The notes under the pieces: generated by a model
What the model was told of the DNA's origin: nothing
What the model saw: the letters and a program-made list of their open reading frames with translations, nothing else
The model's database searches: none
Position numbers and translations under genes: made by a program
From: Calliopsis andreniformis
Taxonomy: Eukaryota; Arthropoda; Insecta; Hymenoptera; Andrenidae
Direction of reading: 5' to 3'
Length of the DNA: 64,000 bases
Assembly: GCF_051401765.1 (NCBI RefSeq)
Contig: NC_135064.1
Coordinates: forward strand, 22,480,001-22,544,000
Shown: positions 39,310 through 53,008 of the stretch, in pieces
Layout: each line of letters begins with the position of its first letter
Position numbering within the stretch: position 1 is the stretch's first letter

Positions 39310-40057
39310 ACAATGGTCTGAGGTGTATCTGTTACTTTAAAGGCATCAGCGTAAACCACTGTCACAGCACATATCCAGTTTTGAGAAATCTGCTTTCATG
39401 GTAATTTTGCTTTCAAAGAATTTTAAATCTATTCGCATAGATTCTGTATCTTTTGCCTCTATAAAATCGTACGCCTTCATATCGAGTTGAAAGTTGCTTT
39501 CCAAAATCTTTATGAAGCATTTTACAGGCATACCACCCTCCACACTTTTTACAGAAAAATTTTGCTTTTCTATACTTCACTGGAGCAAAAGAAATTTCGC
39601 TCGTTCTAAGTTCTTCACTTTCTGCCAAGTATCGTATCAGATGTTAATACTGAAACTTCAACGTTTCATAACCTTTTCGAAGGTACTTATAACTTCAGCA
39701 TATATACAACAATGGAACATACAATTCATAAGCTTTATCTTTTCTGCTGATCAACTATTATGTACATTGAGGCACATGTTGCGCCACTTGGCTTTATAGT
39801 ATTATCACTGATGATTTGACTCAAAAATTACTATAGCTTCTTTTATTATGAACAACACCGAAGGCTGTTACCAACCTTCTGGTAAGAGACTGCATGATTC
39901 CATTTGCATTCTGGTAGACGTTTGGTCTTGTCCTAGAGAACAGACCCTTTTGACTTTTGGCTGTGTGTATTTTATATAACAAATAACCTGTGATTGATGC
40001 AATTTTCCCATACAAAAACATTGTTGTATTATTTACTCAGTATTTTTATAACCCATC

Positions 40058-43000
40058 TCACTGGCCACTATAAAACTGTATACGACCACTCGTAGTTACT
40101 GGCATTTCCCTCATAACGGCGTCCCATGCTATATTAACAGACAAAGAAACGAAAAATATATATTTGTCTGTTTAATAAACTCACAGACTTAAATACTTCC
40201 TTATTAATGAAATTTCAGTATAAAATTTCTCTGTCTACTTACCTAAGCCGACAAATGAGACGATTTTATCATGATTGTATGTCTGCACGTTCACATCTTC
40301 CTCAGGAGCTACGTAGAGCATAGAAAAATCTTCCTTCGGTTGATGGTACTTCTCCATTATCCCTAGAGTGGGTGTAGGTGGTGGCAAACACGTGGGTGGT
40401 GGAAATCTTGGAGGATAACCAATGCACGGTAAACGTTGCACCATCACAGGATGCATAGGCTGCTGCGGCACATGATTACTTGGCGGTTGCATAAAATTAG
40501 GCGTAAACTTATCACATCTTGCGTGTTTCTCAAATATCGGGGGGTATCTATCGAAATTAGAAGGGGGCTTGTTCACAAGCGGTGGCACCACAGAAGGAAA
40601 AACAGAACTAGTAGAAGTCTCTTCGGCTGTAGAATCCTCAGACAATAGCAGCTGTTCATTAATCTCGAAGCCAAACCTGAGTTCTGTTGGTAAATCATTG
40701 TTTTTTGTAACATCAGATGGAGTCTCGTCTAACAATATAACAGCAGGTCTCGAAATTTTCTGTTTATTCGATATCTGCGATTCCCCTTTCTGTAGTCGAT
40801 CTTTATCCAAAGTTGCATTTTGTTTGATTTTGTTACACTCACTATCTTCTTGTTGATCTTGCTTTGTATTTATCAAGTGTGTATTTCCCGATTTAACTGC
40901 ATCATAGTTGAAGTTAACGTTTTGTTCTCTTGCTGTTTTTGTCGATTTTTCGTTTTTCGGTTTGTTGATGTCTGATTCGGTGTTCTGCATTTCTTGCTGC
41001 AATCTTGGATTATTTTGAACATTGTTTTTTTGTGTATCATTGTCATCAGATGATCCTGTTCCTGGATTATTCTTATTTTCAAGATGTGCCCCAGAACTTT
41101 CAATATTATGCGCCTTTTTTGGGTTTTCGTCGTACGAATATCCGGGTTTCTTGGAATGCTCTTCTTGAGATACTTGATTTTGTATATTTTGATTGTTTTG
41201 GACATATCCTCGACGCGATCGAGAATTATTACATTTCGTTACAGTATCTTTATTGTTAATATTGTTGCAATTTGGATTATTGTTGTCAGTATCAGGATTA
41301 TAATTTGTTACCGTGTTATTAGGCTTCGATGGCACTGCGTTGATCGTCGAAGTTTCATTTGAATTTGTGCTGTGATTAAGGATCAAATTTTTCTGTTCTT
41401 GTTGCGTTAAGTTCTGCTGCATGTTTTCAATGTCTTGTACATATTTAATGACCTGTATGTTTTTATTAATAGCTTCTTCTTGAGCCTCTGCCTTTTTTCG
41501 GTCTGTCGAGTTCTTGATCTTAGACGACAATGTCGGTGACAGTGGTTTTTCAAAGCTGAGGTTCAAGATATGATTCGAATGAGTAAAATTATGTTGCCTA
41601 GTTTTCCTGTCGGAGTGTTGTAATTCGTCTAAACTGGGATAATAGTCTTGCGGAATTTTATCTGGTTCCGAAGGTGTTTTAGGCGGTACACTAGGCCACG
41701 ATGACGTGTTTAACATGCTTGGAACTATCGTAGACATATTCAATACCGAACTGTGAGACATATTGATGGTTGCCATACGAGCTATATCTGCGTAACTTGC
41801 TTGTGGAGTTCCGCCTGACGAGGTAGCTATTTTCGATAAATTGTGTTTGGATGTGTTTGATGTGACTGGCAATGAATGCACAGAGTCTGAATCACTACTG
41901 TCTGATTTGTCACTGCAAACCATAATTATTATAATACATTTTTAATCTCGAGATAATGTACCTAATTCATTTTATGAAGTTTATTTACTTCCCATCAAAA
42001 AATAAATAAAAAAAATTGGATCAATTACCTTGGAGGCATGCTGCTTGCAGATTTTCTTCTAAGTTCAGGCGAAAGGGGAGTTCTGTAGTCGTTAGAAAAT
42101 CCCCTGGAATTCTGAAGATAAGATCCAGATGTTGTTAAATTTTGTGCTCTGCTACCACTGGAACTTCTCCTCTGTTTTTTGCTCTTCTTTTTTTTCGTGA
42201 CTACCAGAAATTCTGTCTCGTGATCAGGCTCTATATTGATTTTTTTAGTGGAGTTTCGGCGACTAGCATAATCGTCTCCTGTGTCATTGCAATAGATAGA
42301 CTGACCTTCTTCTGTTCCCCACGATCGTCTATCACCACGACTATCGACAGCTGCGTCTCCTGTGCTTTTTTGTTTTGCACGACGCAAAGCAATATTAATT
42401 GTGCCTATTGAAACAATATAAAATACATTATTGAATATTTCAGAATTATCATATACTGTTACAATTCTAATTACTCACCATGTTGGCTGGATAAACTACT
42501 GGCACCACTAGAACTGGTACTATTTTCTGTTGTGAGATCTTCAAGCTTAGTTTTCGATATTTCTTCAAGGGAATTAGATTTCTGTAATTTGGCAGGCAAC
42601 TGTTCCCTCTTAGTATCTTTTTCTCTACTCCTTGGTTTTGCTCCAGAATTAGTTTTTACTCTTACTGGATTACCTGGTTTCCCTTTTTTACTTTTGGACT
42701 CTTTATTCTCAATGAAGTTGATTAAACTGTCAATGTCTTCGTAACAAAGACCTTCTACAGGCTCTGCCTTGTATATAATAACATTTGGCTCCTGTGTATG
42801 CTTCCTTCTAAGTTTTTTCCTCTCTCCATTGTAGTTTTGGACTGCATTTCCGTTTTCATCTAACGATTTCTTCTCCCCAGACACTGTAGTATGCGCTGTA
42901 TACCTTAAACCTTCTGTGCAAAATCCATATACTTCTTACAAAACAATGTTTATATTATTTAAAAAGACAAAATATAAAAAACAGAAACATTAAGCTATTA

Positions 43001-46000
43001 ATTCTACTAGTTTAAGAATGGTCAATAACAAAATTTAATTATTAATTACTGCAATAACTATGTAATAAATAGTAAGTAATTTCGTATACATGAATTATGT
43101 GCCACCTACCCATTGTAATATTCTGTGTCTGTAAAGATGCAGACATCATGGAGCATAAACTTGGAACTACTTTACCCTGACTAGCACTAGAAGTGTTTGA
43201 GGTACCACCAATGCCACATTTCACACTATTAAAAGTTTGAAAGGAGAGAGTACCATTAACAGATATTTTTGATTTATCTTGTTTTCCGCTATGCTCTCGA
43301 AGAGAAAAATCTATAGTAGTATCCACGGGGGTTTGAGCTATATCGAAGGTAGTGTGTGATATATATTGAGGTCTACGCGGCTCAATAATTTTCATTTCAG
43401 TTCCTTCATCTTCTTCTGTATCCAATGACTGAGGTCTTTGAACCCCACTTATTGCAGAACTCACATTCCTTTCACTAATAGTACCCACCTAATATAAACA
43501 TATTAAAATAAGAAAGAACTATCATTAGATTATGATATATATGTACAGAATACATGAGTAATTTAATTATAATGTACATCAGTACTATTAAACACTGAAG
43601 CAAATATATAAAAAATTGTACTATTAATACACAAAATGTGTAATTTACCTCAGTGTCACCTAAATCAATTACCATGTAATCTGATTTATATTCTGGTGGT
43701 GGATTATCTGACTCGAGCATCTCATTTGTCCCGTGTTTTCCTTTATTATTTCTTTTCTCACGTGCTTCAAGTTCAGTTTCACATGAATCTTTTTTTGTAT
43801 CTTTTTTGTCCTTTTCTTTTTCTTCCTTCTTTGTACTAGTGTATGGTGCTTTGTCTAAAGACTTGGATTTTTCTTTATTGGTCCAGTCGTATGTTGCCCT
43901 TTCTTCATAGAAACCCTTCTTTATAAACCAACAAAACATATATTTAATAAAATTGTATTGTAAATGTACTGTAACATATAATTTAGCATTAGATTATTAT
44001 TGAACTCCATTGTATTATACTGATAAATGACTTTGTAAACTTTTATGTGTTAACTTTCATCTTTAGCTTAATTCATTTTATTTTAATAGTTTGAAAGGAA
44101 AATTCTTGAAATGCGTACCTTTTTATCGAACAATAAATCTAAATTAGCCAAAGAAGCAAGACTATGAGATGCATTAACGTTTGAAGGCAGTGAACCACCT
44201 TCTCTTTGCCTAGCAGATACACTAGATCCTGTATATTTTTTATTTTTCCTTCGATTTCCTCCGTAAGTATGGCTAGAACCAGATGTTAAGTATGCAAAAC
44301 TACTATCAAATTCTGAAGTAATAGGTTGTGCTAAATTTTGTAATGATCCTCCATGCGTGAGCCTTTCAGATACAGAATCCCGTTTATGTCTTCTACGGTT
44401 TGATCCAGGCAAACAGCGTGAATTAGTTATTATTCTACGACCTTCCTCAGTCTCATCAGCTTCTGCTTCTTGCAGTAGCTCCTAAGAGAAATAGTGTTGA
44501 ATATTTATTACATTTAAATACATACAAATCATAAAAATTATTAAATTATCATTATAAATCTGAATGTGTAGAAAGATAAAAGCTAATACACTTACCTTAA
44601 AGAGATTGGACTTTCCTTCACGATCTTTAGGACACTTGTATGTTATAGCTTCATCCAAGAGGGCACGTAATTCACCTTCATTTAATGTAGACAGTGTGGC
44701 TGGTTCTTCCTGTAAATTACAATGAAAAATTAATAAAAGATCAAATTTACTACATATTAATATACAATCACAAGTATGTGTATTAATATTTCATATTAAT
44801 TGAAAAGGTAAGCATTTTATCCATATACCATAAAAAAATAATAAATATTATTTACAAATTAGTATTTAAAACTCAGTTGTGAACCTTTATTGTCTAAAAA
44901 TATAAATAATTATAGCATAGGAATACATTGTTATTGAACAACTGTTATATAAGCCTATGATGAATCGACAATACCAACTGTATCTTCATATAAAATGAAT
45001 GTTTGATACCTGAAGTGCTATTAAATACATGAACTTTATACGCAAAACAAAAAATGATTTCAATTAAATTAAGATATGCATTATATAGCACAAAGCCCAA
45101 TAATATATTTCTGAGCATTTGTTTGTAACCTATACATGGTATAAGGACATGTTTTGCAATCTAGATTCAAATATGGAAAGTATGTCATGAAATTGATTCA
45201 AACTTTAGCAGTAAACCATATGTGGAAACACCTTTAAAGATACATTACACGAGTAAAAGGTCATCTAAAGATACACATATTGTTTAAATTACATTTCCTT
45301 TACAAATTATAAGTTTTATATTACATTATATTTTATCTTGTTAGAATCTATTGCCTATAATCACATCATACATACATAAGTTAAAAATTCTGTAACTTTA
45401 AAATAAAAAATTTTTATGATTTCATTAAGATCAAAGAAGTAACAGAAATATTTAAAAGACATATTTAGTTCTGTAACATTTTCATATCACATATAATGCT
45501 CAATACTATAGTATAGACTAATAAATAAAGCAGATAAGCATGGATATAGATTTACAGAGTATTTAATAAGGTTTCACTTATTGGATTTTCTGGAACATGT
45601 GGATACCGTATAGAAAAATATATATGTACATAAATGATGTGCCGTTATTGTGATTAATATTTCATATTTGCATACACGTATACTCATATCATTATCACAC
45701 TAATTGCACACATACATTTTTACTTCCATTCTCACAATTATTTACATGCATTATTGACAAAAATATGCATACTTTTCATTCTCCCATTGCTAGACACGAA
45801 TTTCTACTACAGATAATGCAATACTTCTTCGTTAAAATACATGTAACTGTTTACATAACAACAAAAAGTACTATTCCACAGCCTTGAAATCACATTTTTT
45901 GCAAAATCCAACTCAAATATTATTTCAAAAATCTCTTCATCTACAGAATACAAACAAAGCAGAAAATATCAGGGAGATTTTATATATACACAACGTATCA

Positions 46001-49000
46001 TCTATTTCTGTTACTAGTTTAACAAACACTGTCCCAAAGTAACCCAATCAACTTCACCCGAAGTAAAGCCTCTCATCAGACCATTCTTCTCATTCAAAAA
46101 CGAATTAACTACCATAGACATTTTCCTTCATTCAAACCATAGCAAGACTTCAATAAGCCCAAAATATTCGTGAAACGAGGGTCGCTAAAAATTCCACGAG
46201 AAAACAGTGAACCGATTACGATTACACCCAGAGCGTGCGGCTTTCGCGAAGATAACAAAACCTTCCCGAACTTATTGACCATGAATCGTCATACGAGCGA
46301 AGTAGTCCACACATTTTCGTACAGTTAGGTTAACGATAAGCTGTTATCGTTCCTCAGAAAGGGAATTATCAAATTGTTCCGCGGTGTTAAGTAACACGGG
46401 ACTCCGCGGTGGAAGCAGGGCCCCCGCACAATTTCGTGCAAACAATTACAAACCGATTGTTTTCGACGATCCGTGTGCCACTGAATAATGAATCCTCGAT
46501 GAGCCCTCGGGAACGCGAGAAAAGGACGGCGAGCGCAGCGAGTTTACTCGTTGCTCGTAAATTAAAATAGGACACGCACCAGGGAACGAGTTTGAGCCTG
46601 TCCAGAAATCGATAGAGGGTCCACGATTAGCTAATTGAGACACGAGGAGCGATACCGGGGTGACTTACAGAGACGAAGGAAAAATCTGCTGGGCAGTGCC
46701 GGCACGGAATTTATATTTTTAGAGGGCACCTGGGTCGGCTGCAGTCACCTCTGCCTCGTTCAACTGCAGTCCCGGCGGCACAGCACCGTTAGAGAGGCTT
46801 TCGCGGTTTTGCCCGACCGATAAAGCCAGCTAATGATACGCTATCGCCGTAGAGAAGAAATAATATCGGCGATATCGGGAATATGTTGCCGATTTAAATG
46901 CTACTATGCAAGCGGGCGCGGCGCGCTCTTCTCAGCATGGCCGCCACCATTACACTAAGAACATGACCATTCCAGGATCGTAACAACCGCGGATCCCTCG
47001 ATACCCTGATTCGCCAGTCTTTGTCAATCCAGGGTTGTAGAAATTTTATTTTAGATAACGGATCAAGCTTACGAGTGGGTAAGAAAGTTTCATGAGTCGC
47101 TAAGGGATAAACCCAGTCGAATAATTTATTCGAAATTACTCGAATAATGTTTCACTCTGTGTCAATTTACGGAGAGGAGGGGAGAAATATTCGAATGAGA
47201 ATTTTGTTTTAAATGAAATGTATATTAAATTAGGGTTAGATGTTGCACATGTATTTGAGGAGTGACACGACTCGAAAAGCGCGATTTTTGAATTATGATC
47301 ATGAAGCGGTTTTGTAAACAGAATTTTATTGATTGTATAAATTTTAGTAATCGAATTTTTAAATTGTAGAATCTATTTGAAGAATTTTTTTTATGGATAA
47401 ATTACAAATTGTTTGAATAATGTCGACTAAATCGTTTGCTGTAGGTAATTATTCTTCAGAAGAGTTATTTGAATAGGATAGATTTTTTAAAATAATTCTA
47501 TTCTTTTAGTTAATATTATTTGTTCAGTAAATAGCTTTTTTAAGCTTATAACGTTTGTTTTTCCTGAAAAATATGATATTTAAGCTCTGTCACTTTTAAA
47601 ATGTGCGAGACGTAGCTGGTTAATACAATATCAATAGACAAGATTGAACAAACATCTGCTAATTGCGAAATATTCATCTTGAATCATAAAAATAATTGAA
47701 CAGGAAAGTATTGCTGTATCGGTAGAAATGTTTGTTTAATGTTTAATGCTTGTTTGCATCATTTTTGGTATTGATCTGATGCACCGCAATACGCAGTGTT
47801 ATGAGCCAGTTTTTCATCATCCTTTTTCATCAGCAAAATTTTTCATTCTTTTTTTTAGTTTGAGATAATATCAAAATTTGTATTTGCTACAAAAATTAAT
47901 GTTCTAAAAATATACAAAAAGTTGAAAATACTCAAGCTATAAATTAACTTTAATATCCTTTAAGAAATTATACAATAAACAATATGAACAAAGTAATATA
48001 GTGTAGTTATCTTGATTATCATACTTCTGATCTTACTATTTCCTTAAATTTTGAATCTTTAGCTCATGACATTCATTGTATCAATACTTAAAATATCAAG
48101 AGGTATGTTGTAATTCAGTACTTGTGAAACAAAAAGAATGATTAAATGATATTTAAGACAATTATTCCCCATAATGTCTTACATGTATAATTCTTAAATG
48201 GATGACCGGTAAACCTAAATTAACCAAAGATAGATCATAAATTCTAAACTTTACTTAGACTTCTACCAGTGATAAATCTCATTTATCACAATAAATGTAT
48301 GATTTTTATATACTTCTCTCACTAAAGAAGCTAATAAAGAACTAACATCATTATTACATCATATTTCATTTTTCTCATGTCTATCATTAACAAACAAGTG
48401 TTACTGTACATTAACAAGTGTTCCAACTAATGAACTCTTAACGTTTAATATTAATATCAACTCTCTAAAACTTCCATTGATCATTATAAGTAAACTACAG
48501 ACATTTATATAAATTCATAAATACAATTACAGAAGTGAAACTCAATGAAAACTTTGTTTTCCCCTTCAAATATCATAGAAGTATATTTAACTTTTAGTAT
48601 TTCCTACATTACTGCGTATCATATGATTTCTATACCTTTCTCTGTATTGAAATCTCCTATAAATGCATAAAGATGCACAAACATTTTATCTCCACTAATT
48701 AAAATACTCTACGCTCACACAAATGTTTCTTTCATCATTTGAATATTAAAAGCCTACTCCTTCGAATGCATCACCCACACATAACTCACCTGTTTATTAT
48801 CACTGATGACACAAGCTGATGCAGTTTGACCCGTTGATTCTGAACTGGTATCAACATTTGTCGAAGCACTTTCTACATTCAAAGTCTGATTGCTAACTGT
48901 CTCAACACCTACCACAGAATTCTCAGTATCTCTCTCGTCAGAAACTTCACCACGACTGTTCTCAGCAGTTTTATCGGGCGCTACTGGTTCTTGACGATGC

Positions 49001-49056
49001 TCCGGCCCTGGGGCCATTTTGATCGAAATTGACAGCGCTGTGTCCGCTACGCTCAT
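40058..49056 (-). CDS. Large low-complexity protein of unknown function, about 1314 aa
   Basis: Ten coding exons on the minus strand: 48790-49056, 44596-44709, 44119-44481, 43649-43918, 43110-43488, 42479-42913, 42029-42404, 40243-41912 and 40058-40128 for nine, with phases closing at every junction; the first intron is 4 kb. I cannot name the protein. Likely ordered islands are ELRALLDEAITYKCPKDREG (exon 2), VIIYKAEPVEGLCYEDIDSL (exon 6), a basic stretch EFLVVTKKKKSKKQRRSSSG (about 675-693), SYADIARM, DYYPSLDEL and the last 30 residues (NHDKIVSFVGLG then AWDAVMREMPVTTSGRIQFY). In between it is rich in S, N, Q, K and P and lacks membrane segments or a signal peptide. This suggests an intracellular, partly disordered protein, perhaps nuclear or RNA-associated (inference). 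The start is the ATG at 49056; a second ATG follows 13 codons later. Correction to the count: nine coding exons are supported by the coordinates listed. Confidence 0.85.
46160..47040. promoter_or_regulatory. CpG-rich island inside intron 1 of the unnamed gene
   Basis: A GC- and CpG-rich block of nearly 900 bp lies in an otherwise very AT-rich 4-kb intron. It includes ATGGCCGCC at 46938-46946, a YY1-like sequence on either strand. It resembles the other promoter islands in this window, so an internal alternative promoter or untranslated exon is plausible. No conserved coding sequence is seen in it. Confidence 0.4.
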
Positions 49057-51481
49057 TTCCTCATTCTCTTTGGTGTTTTCAAGGTCTATCGACCCGTTAC
49101 GAGCGATCACAGACCATAATTCGAGACTCTGACATATTCGTTTGCATACGAGACTCGTTAATCTTCCGCCGAATTCATCGAACAGTTGCGATCATCGTTT
49201 CTGCACCGACGAGGGCATTTTTCGGCGCATCGATGCGCGAGGTTAAAATCGATCGACACGATCGATCGTTCCGACCAAACTCGAGAATTATATATGCAAA
49301 TATTCTCGAGATCTCTGCAAACCTCTTTACAAGATTCAGTTGAAGGTTCACCCAACGTGCGTGACTTTACCACGCGCGCCGAAGGTGACAAAAATGGCAC
49401 TGTCCACCATCCACTGTTGTGATTGTCGCTCGATCGCAACAATACTATACTCCTACGATATCTTCCTCAATCCCCAGCTGTACATTTCAAAAGCCATCAG
49501 AAATTTCACAGACTTCCCTATACATCAAGCACGATTCATCTTCGATCCCTCGATCCCTTCGTTGTTGAGGTTATTTCAGACTCTGTCAACTTCGAGTCGA
49601 TAACACGTTTATCGATAAAGTACAATCCTAACGCACATTGCGTATGCGATATCAACAAACAACGACTGTTTCCATTGATCCTCTATTCCATCTATTTCAA
49701 AGGGAATCAAACATTCCAATCACACTTCATCATCGATACAGTTTCATTCAGAATTCCTCCTCAGTTTCTTAATGAAATATAAAAAAATAAGTAGCCTCTA
49801 CAGATTTCTTCGAACAAACGAAGTTTCAACCCAGCTGAACGTCGTTCTAAATCATTCGATTCCTGCGGTCACAGCGGCTGTCGAGACGCATAAAGCGAAT
49901 GGGAATGCCTTCTATCACACTTGTCAGCGTCTGATCCCGCGAATGGAAGATCCCGCACATTTTCGGTCGTGTCAAACGAGCTCGGCACGAAGGAAGGCGT
50001 CGAGGGAGGCCCGAACTCGTTAGATGCAAGACGAGATTGATAATCGCCGTGGTTCGGAGCACTCATATATTCAAAATGGCCGCTGTCGATATTAAAATGC
50101 ACATTTTTCCCACGTACGCTTTTCGACCGTACGCGACACACACCGATCGCGCTTTTTCTATCCGTCGAGGGACAGGAGACGCAAAAATCTGCCCGTCCAA
50201 CGCGACAGCAATGGCTCTGACATCGCTTGTACACACACCGAGGAGTATACAGTCCTTGTCACTGTTCCCGCTGGACATAGGCGTTCAGGGACACCGTGGA
50301 CACTCTCGGAACATTTCACTGACAAGTACGTTCTCGAGGAGTCACGAGCAGCCGAATCGGATCGGTGGCATACTCGAAAATCATCGGTAAATTATCGATC
50401 GTGGTTACACTCTCTGCACCTGTGCATGTGCATGTGCACTTTCTCACGACGACTCGGGGGGAGAAATTACATCGGCTGTGTCCCAAAGAATAAACGGGTG
50501 CTTTTTGTTTAGAGAATGGGAGAGATTTGTGATATGATCCTATTTCGAACGTAACGTCAACTAGGATCGACCGAGGACGTAGCCCACCCGAAACTTCATG
50601 GCATGCACGAATACGATGGGTACGGTCGATCAATTTTTTAACACTGGAACATTTTGCTCGATTAGAACTACTGTTCGAGGTGGATCGCGGTCGGCTGGTC
50701 GCATCGGAGAGGAGTTACGAGGAAACTGACGTAAACCTGCACAGACAGTTTTCTCGCGACACAATAAACGATCGCTTTTGCGCAGAGAAACGGCGAACCA
50801 CTCGTTCGGCCTCTGAAAATGTCGTCTGGTTTCAGGAACGTAGCTAAACGTCAACCTGGCTCTTGCGAATGTTCCATCACATATTCTAATAAGCTATAAC
50901 TGGCAATGTCGAGGTTGATCTTGGATGATCGTGAAATAAATGACGCCTAATGATTTTTCAATTTCAATTTGAGATCAATTGAGAATGAGTCATTTTAAAA
51001 TCAAAGAATTTATGAAAGATGCTTGATTATTTTTTGATTAAGATTGCGTATGGTGTGGAAATTATGGATTATGGAGGTTTTAGAAGTTTTTTCTAATTTT
51101 ATAAATTGAAGTTGAATTTTATAGAACCTACGGATATGTTGATTGATACAATACTGTTGGTGGACGTATGTGCGTCACAGGGATCGATATATCGCGGAGT
51201 CGACTGCGTTGCGATGCGATTGTCGATTCCGCGATTCATTGGTGGTGTATGTATTGTCATGTAGCTTTCTGCCGTAATTCGGATTAAATAGAGGCACAGT
51301 GCGTAAAAGCAGTCGCGTTGCCGCGTAGTAATATTCGTAAGTTGAGAGCAAAAAGAGTATTACTTGAGAGAAAAGATCATTTGTGTGAGTTCATATAGAT
51401 TAATCTTTGACGCTTTATTACAGATAAGGGGTTTCATTAAAATTATATTATCCCAATAGAGAGGGATTCACGAGTGGAAAA
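49057..51481. promoter_or_regulatory. Divergent promoter region between the unnamed gene and CDIPT
   Basis: A 2.4-kb stretch separating two divergent genes. Positions 49060-50860 are CpG-rich with many chance reading frames on both strands and no recognisable protein. A perfect DREF element, TATCGATA, lies at 49610-49617 within a longer palindrome (TTTATCGATAAA). On the right, a probable CDIPT 5' UTR exon ends at 51336 (donor GTAAGT) and splices to the acceptor at 51459, 22 nt before the CDIPT start codon. Confidence 0.5.
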
Positions 51482-53008
51482 ATGACGAAGTCTGAAAATA
51501 TTTTCTTGTTTGTGCCAAACATTATTGGTAAATAAATATTTGCAATCTATTAATTTATGTGTAGTTATAGTCTCTTTAATATAGTAGTATTCTACAAATT
51601 TTGTTATGTAAAAATGAATACTGAGCAATTTAGTGTGAGCAATATATATATATATATAAATTTAAGTGGCATATACTCGTTTTTAAACATTATAATATAT
51701 TTTTAAGATATCCAATAAAATGATAAAAAATATGGATATGATTTCATACTTTTGTGTCTTTCTGTCAAGCTTTTAAGGAAACCTTCAGTGACTGTATCTT
51801 TTTATTAATGTTGTAGGCAATGAAGAAAAGTGATTGTACATGAGCTTGCAAACACTATAATGTATACTTTACTATAAGATTATCTTTTAATCTCTGATAT
51901 ATGCATTAAAAATTGCAGTAATTGTAGGTTTTAATTATCTTTTTATATAGGGTAAGATACAACAGAAGGAAGTGAAAACATAACACTTCAAGGACTTCCT
52001 ATATTGATTTACACTAATTCATAGATCAATTCTTTTATATAACACACTAATATATCTAAAATATAATTCATATTATTGAACTAATAGCACAGGGTTTATC
52101 AAAATATTTAATCAAGTTTCTATGAAAGTAACAAATATATAATTGCTACCAGTACACTAAAGAATATACCAAAAAGCATAAAACAAATGTCAAGTTTGTG
52201 TTAAAACATAAATATAAATATTAATTGTGATATGTAAATGTTAACAGGCTATGGCAGAGTGATTTTGGCTTTGATATCCTTTTATTTTATGCCAACCAAC
52301 CATGTTGTTGCAACATGGTGTTATGTTATTAGTGCATTATTGGATGCAGTGGATGGCCATGCAGCAAGATATTTTAATCAGGGCACCAAATTTGGTGCAA
52401 TGCTTGACCAATTAACTGATCGTGTTGGTACCATGTGCCTATTGGCTACATTATGTGTACTTTATCCATCATATACATTTTGGTTTCAATTAAGCATGGC
52501 CATTGATATTGCTTGCCACTGGATATATTTACACACGTAAGAGTAACTTCTAATGTGTATAAACCACATTAGTGTATAGTCACTAATAGTAAGTTATAAT
52601 TATATTCTTATAGATCTATTTTACAAGGAAAGACAAGTCACAAGTTTATTGACATGTCTGAAAATCCAATTATGAGAGTGTATTACACTAATCGTACAGT
52701 GTTATTCATTATGTGCGCTGGTAATGAAGCTTTTTATGCTGCCTTGTACCTTCTTTATTTTACAGAAGGACCCATTGGTAAATATTCTATTTTTATGTAA
52801 TAATACCATGACATTTTTAAATTGATAAAAACTAATCTGTACTTTCATTTTAGTGGCTGGAATGAGCTTGTTCAGATTGATTATGTATTTTTCTGCACCC
52901 ATAGCTTTCGTTAAGACTGGTATTTCATTGTTACATGGATATGTATCCTGTATCAATCTGAGCATAATTGATCTCAAGGAGAGGCAGGAACAATCAAAAA
53001 CAAATTAA
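51482..53008 (+). CDS. CDIPT: CDP-diacylglycerol-inositol 3-phosphatidyltransferase (PI synthase)
   Basis: Coding exons 51482-51527, 52248-52536, 52614-52777 and 52854-53008 join to 217 aa (human CDIPT is 213). The enzyme makes phosphatidylinositol from CDP-diacylglycerol and myo-inositol in the endoplasmic reticulum membrane. The CDP-alcohol phosphatidyltransferase signature DxxDGxxAR...GxxxDxxxD is complete: D48, D51, G52, A55, R56, G65, D69 and D73. The start FLFVPNIIGYGRVILALISF is typical of the family, and several hydrophobic segments fit a multi-pass membrane protein. The first exon (16 codons) would be missed by a predictor starting at the ATG at 52238, which is intronic. An untranslated exon upstream is likely, and AATAAA is at 53592. 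Confidence 0.96.

Larger units (their letters stand above)
30799..40057. other. Nine-kilobase AT-rich gene-free region
   Basis: After the ETFRF1 3' UTR (AATAAA at 31021) I find no recognisable exon until the 3' end of the next minus-strand gene. The region holds an AT-type microsatellite (36822-36904) and an AAT/GAT trinucleotide tract (37694-37812). The last 750 bp (39304-40057) is probably the 3' UTR of the minus-strand gene. Reading frames of 60-160 codons here are chance or repeat-driven. A long 3' UTR or non-coding transcript is possible but unproven. Confidence 0.4.

Noticed and set aside
39346..40021. Minus-strand frames of 65-71 codons (one with CKKCGGWYACKML)
   Set aside because: They lie after the stop codon of the unnamed gene, in its probable 3' UTR, overlap each other in different frames and have no convincing splice sites to a longer protein.
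49029..50854. Many frames of 70-120 codons on both strands upstream of the unnamed gene
   Set aside because: Dense overlap on both strands in CpG-rich DNA and no recognisable protein; treated as promoter region.
52238..52247. ATG at 52238 as start of CDIPT
   Set aside because: This ATG lies before the splice acceptor at 52247; the true N-terminus with FLFVPNIIG is in the exon at 51482-51527.
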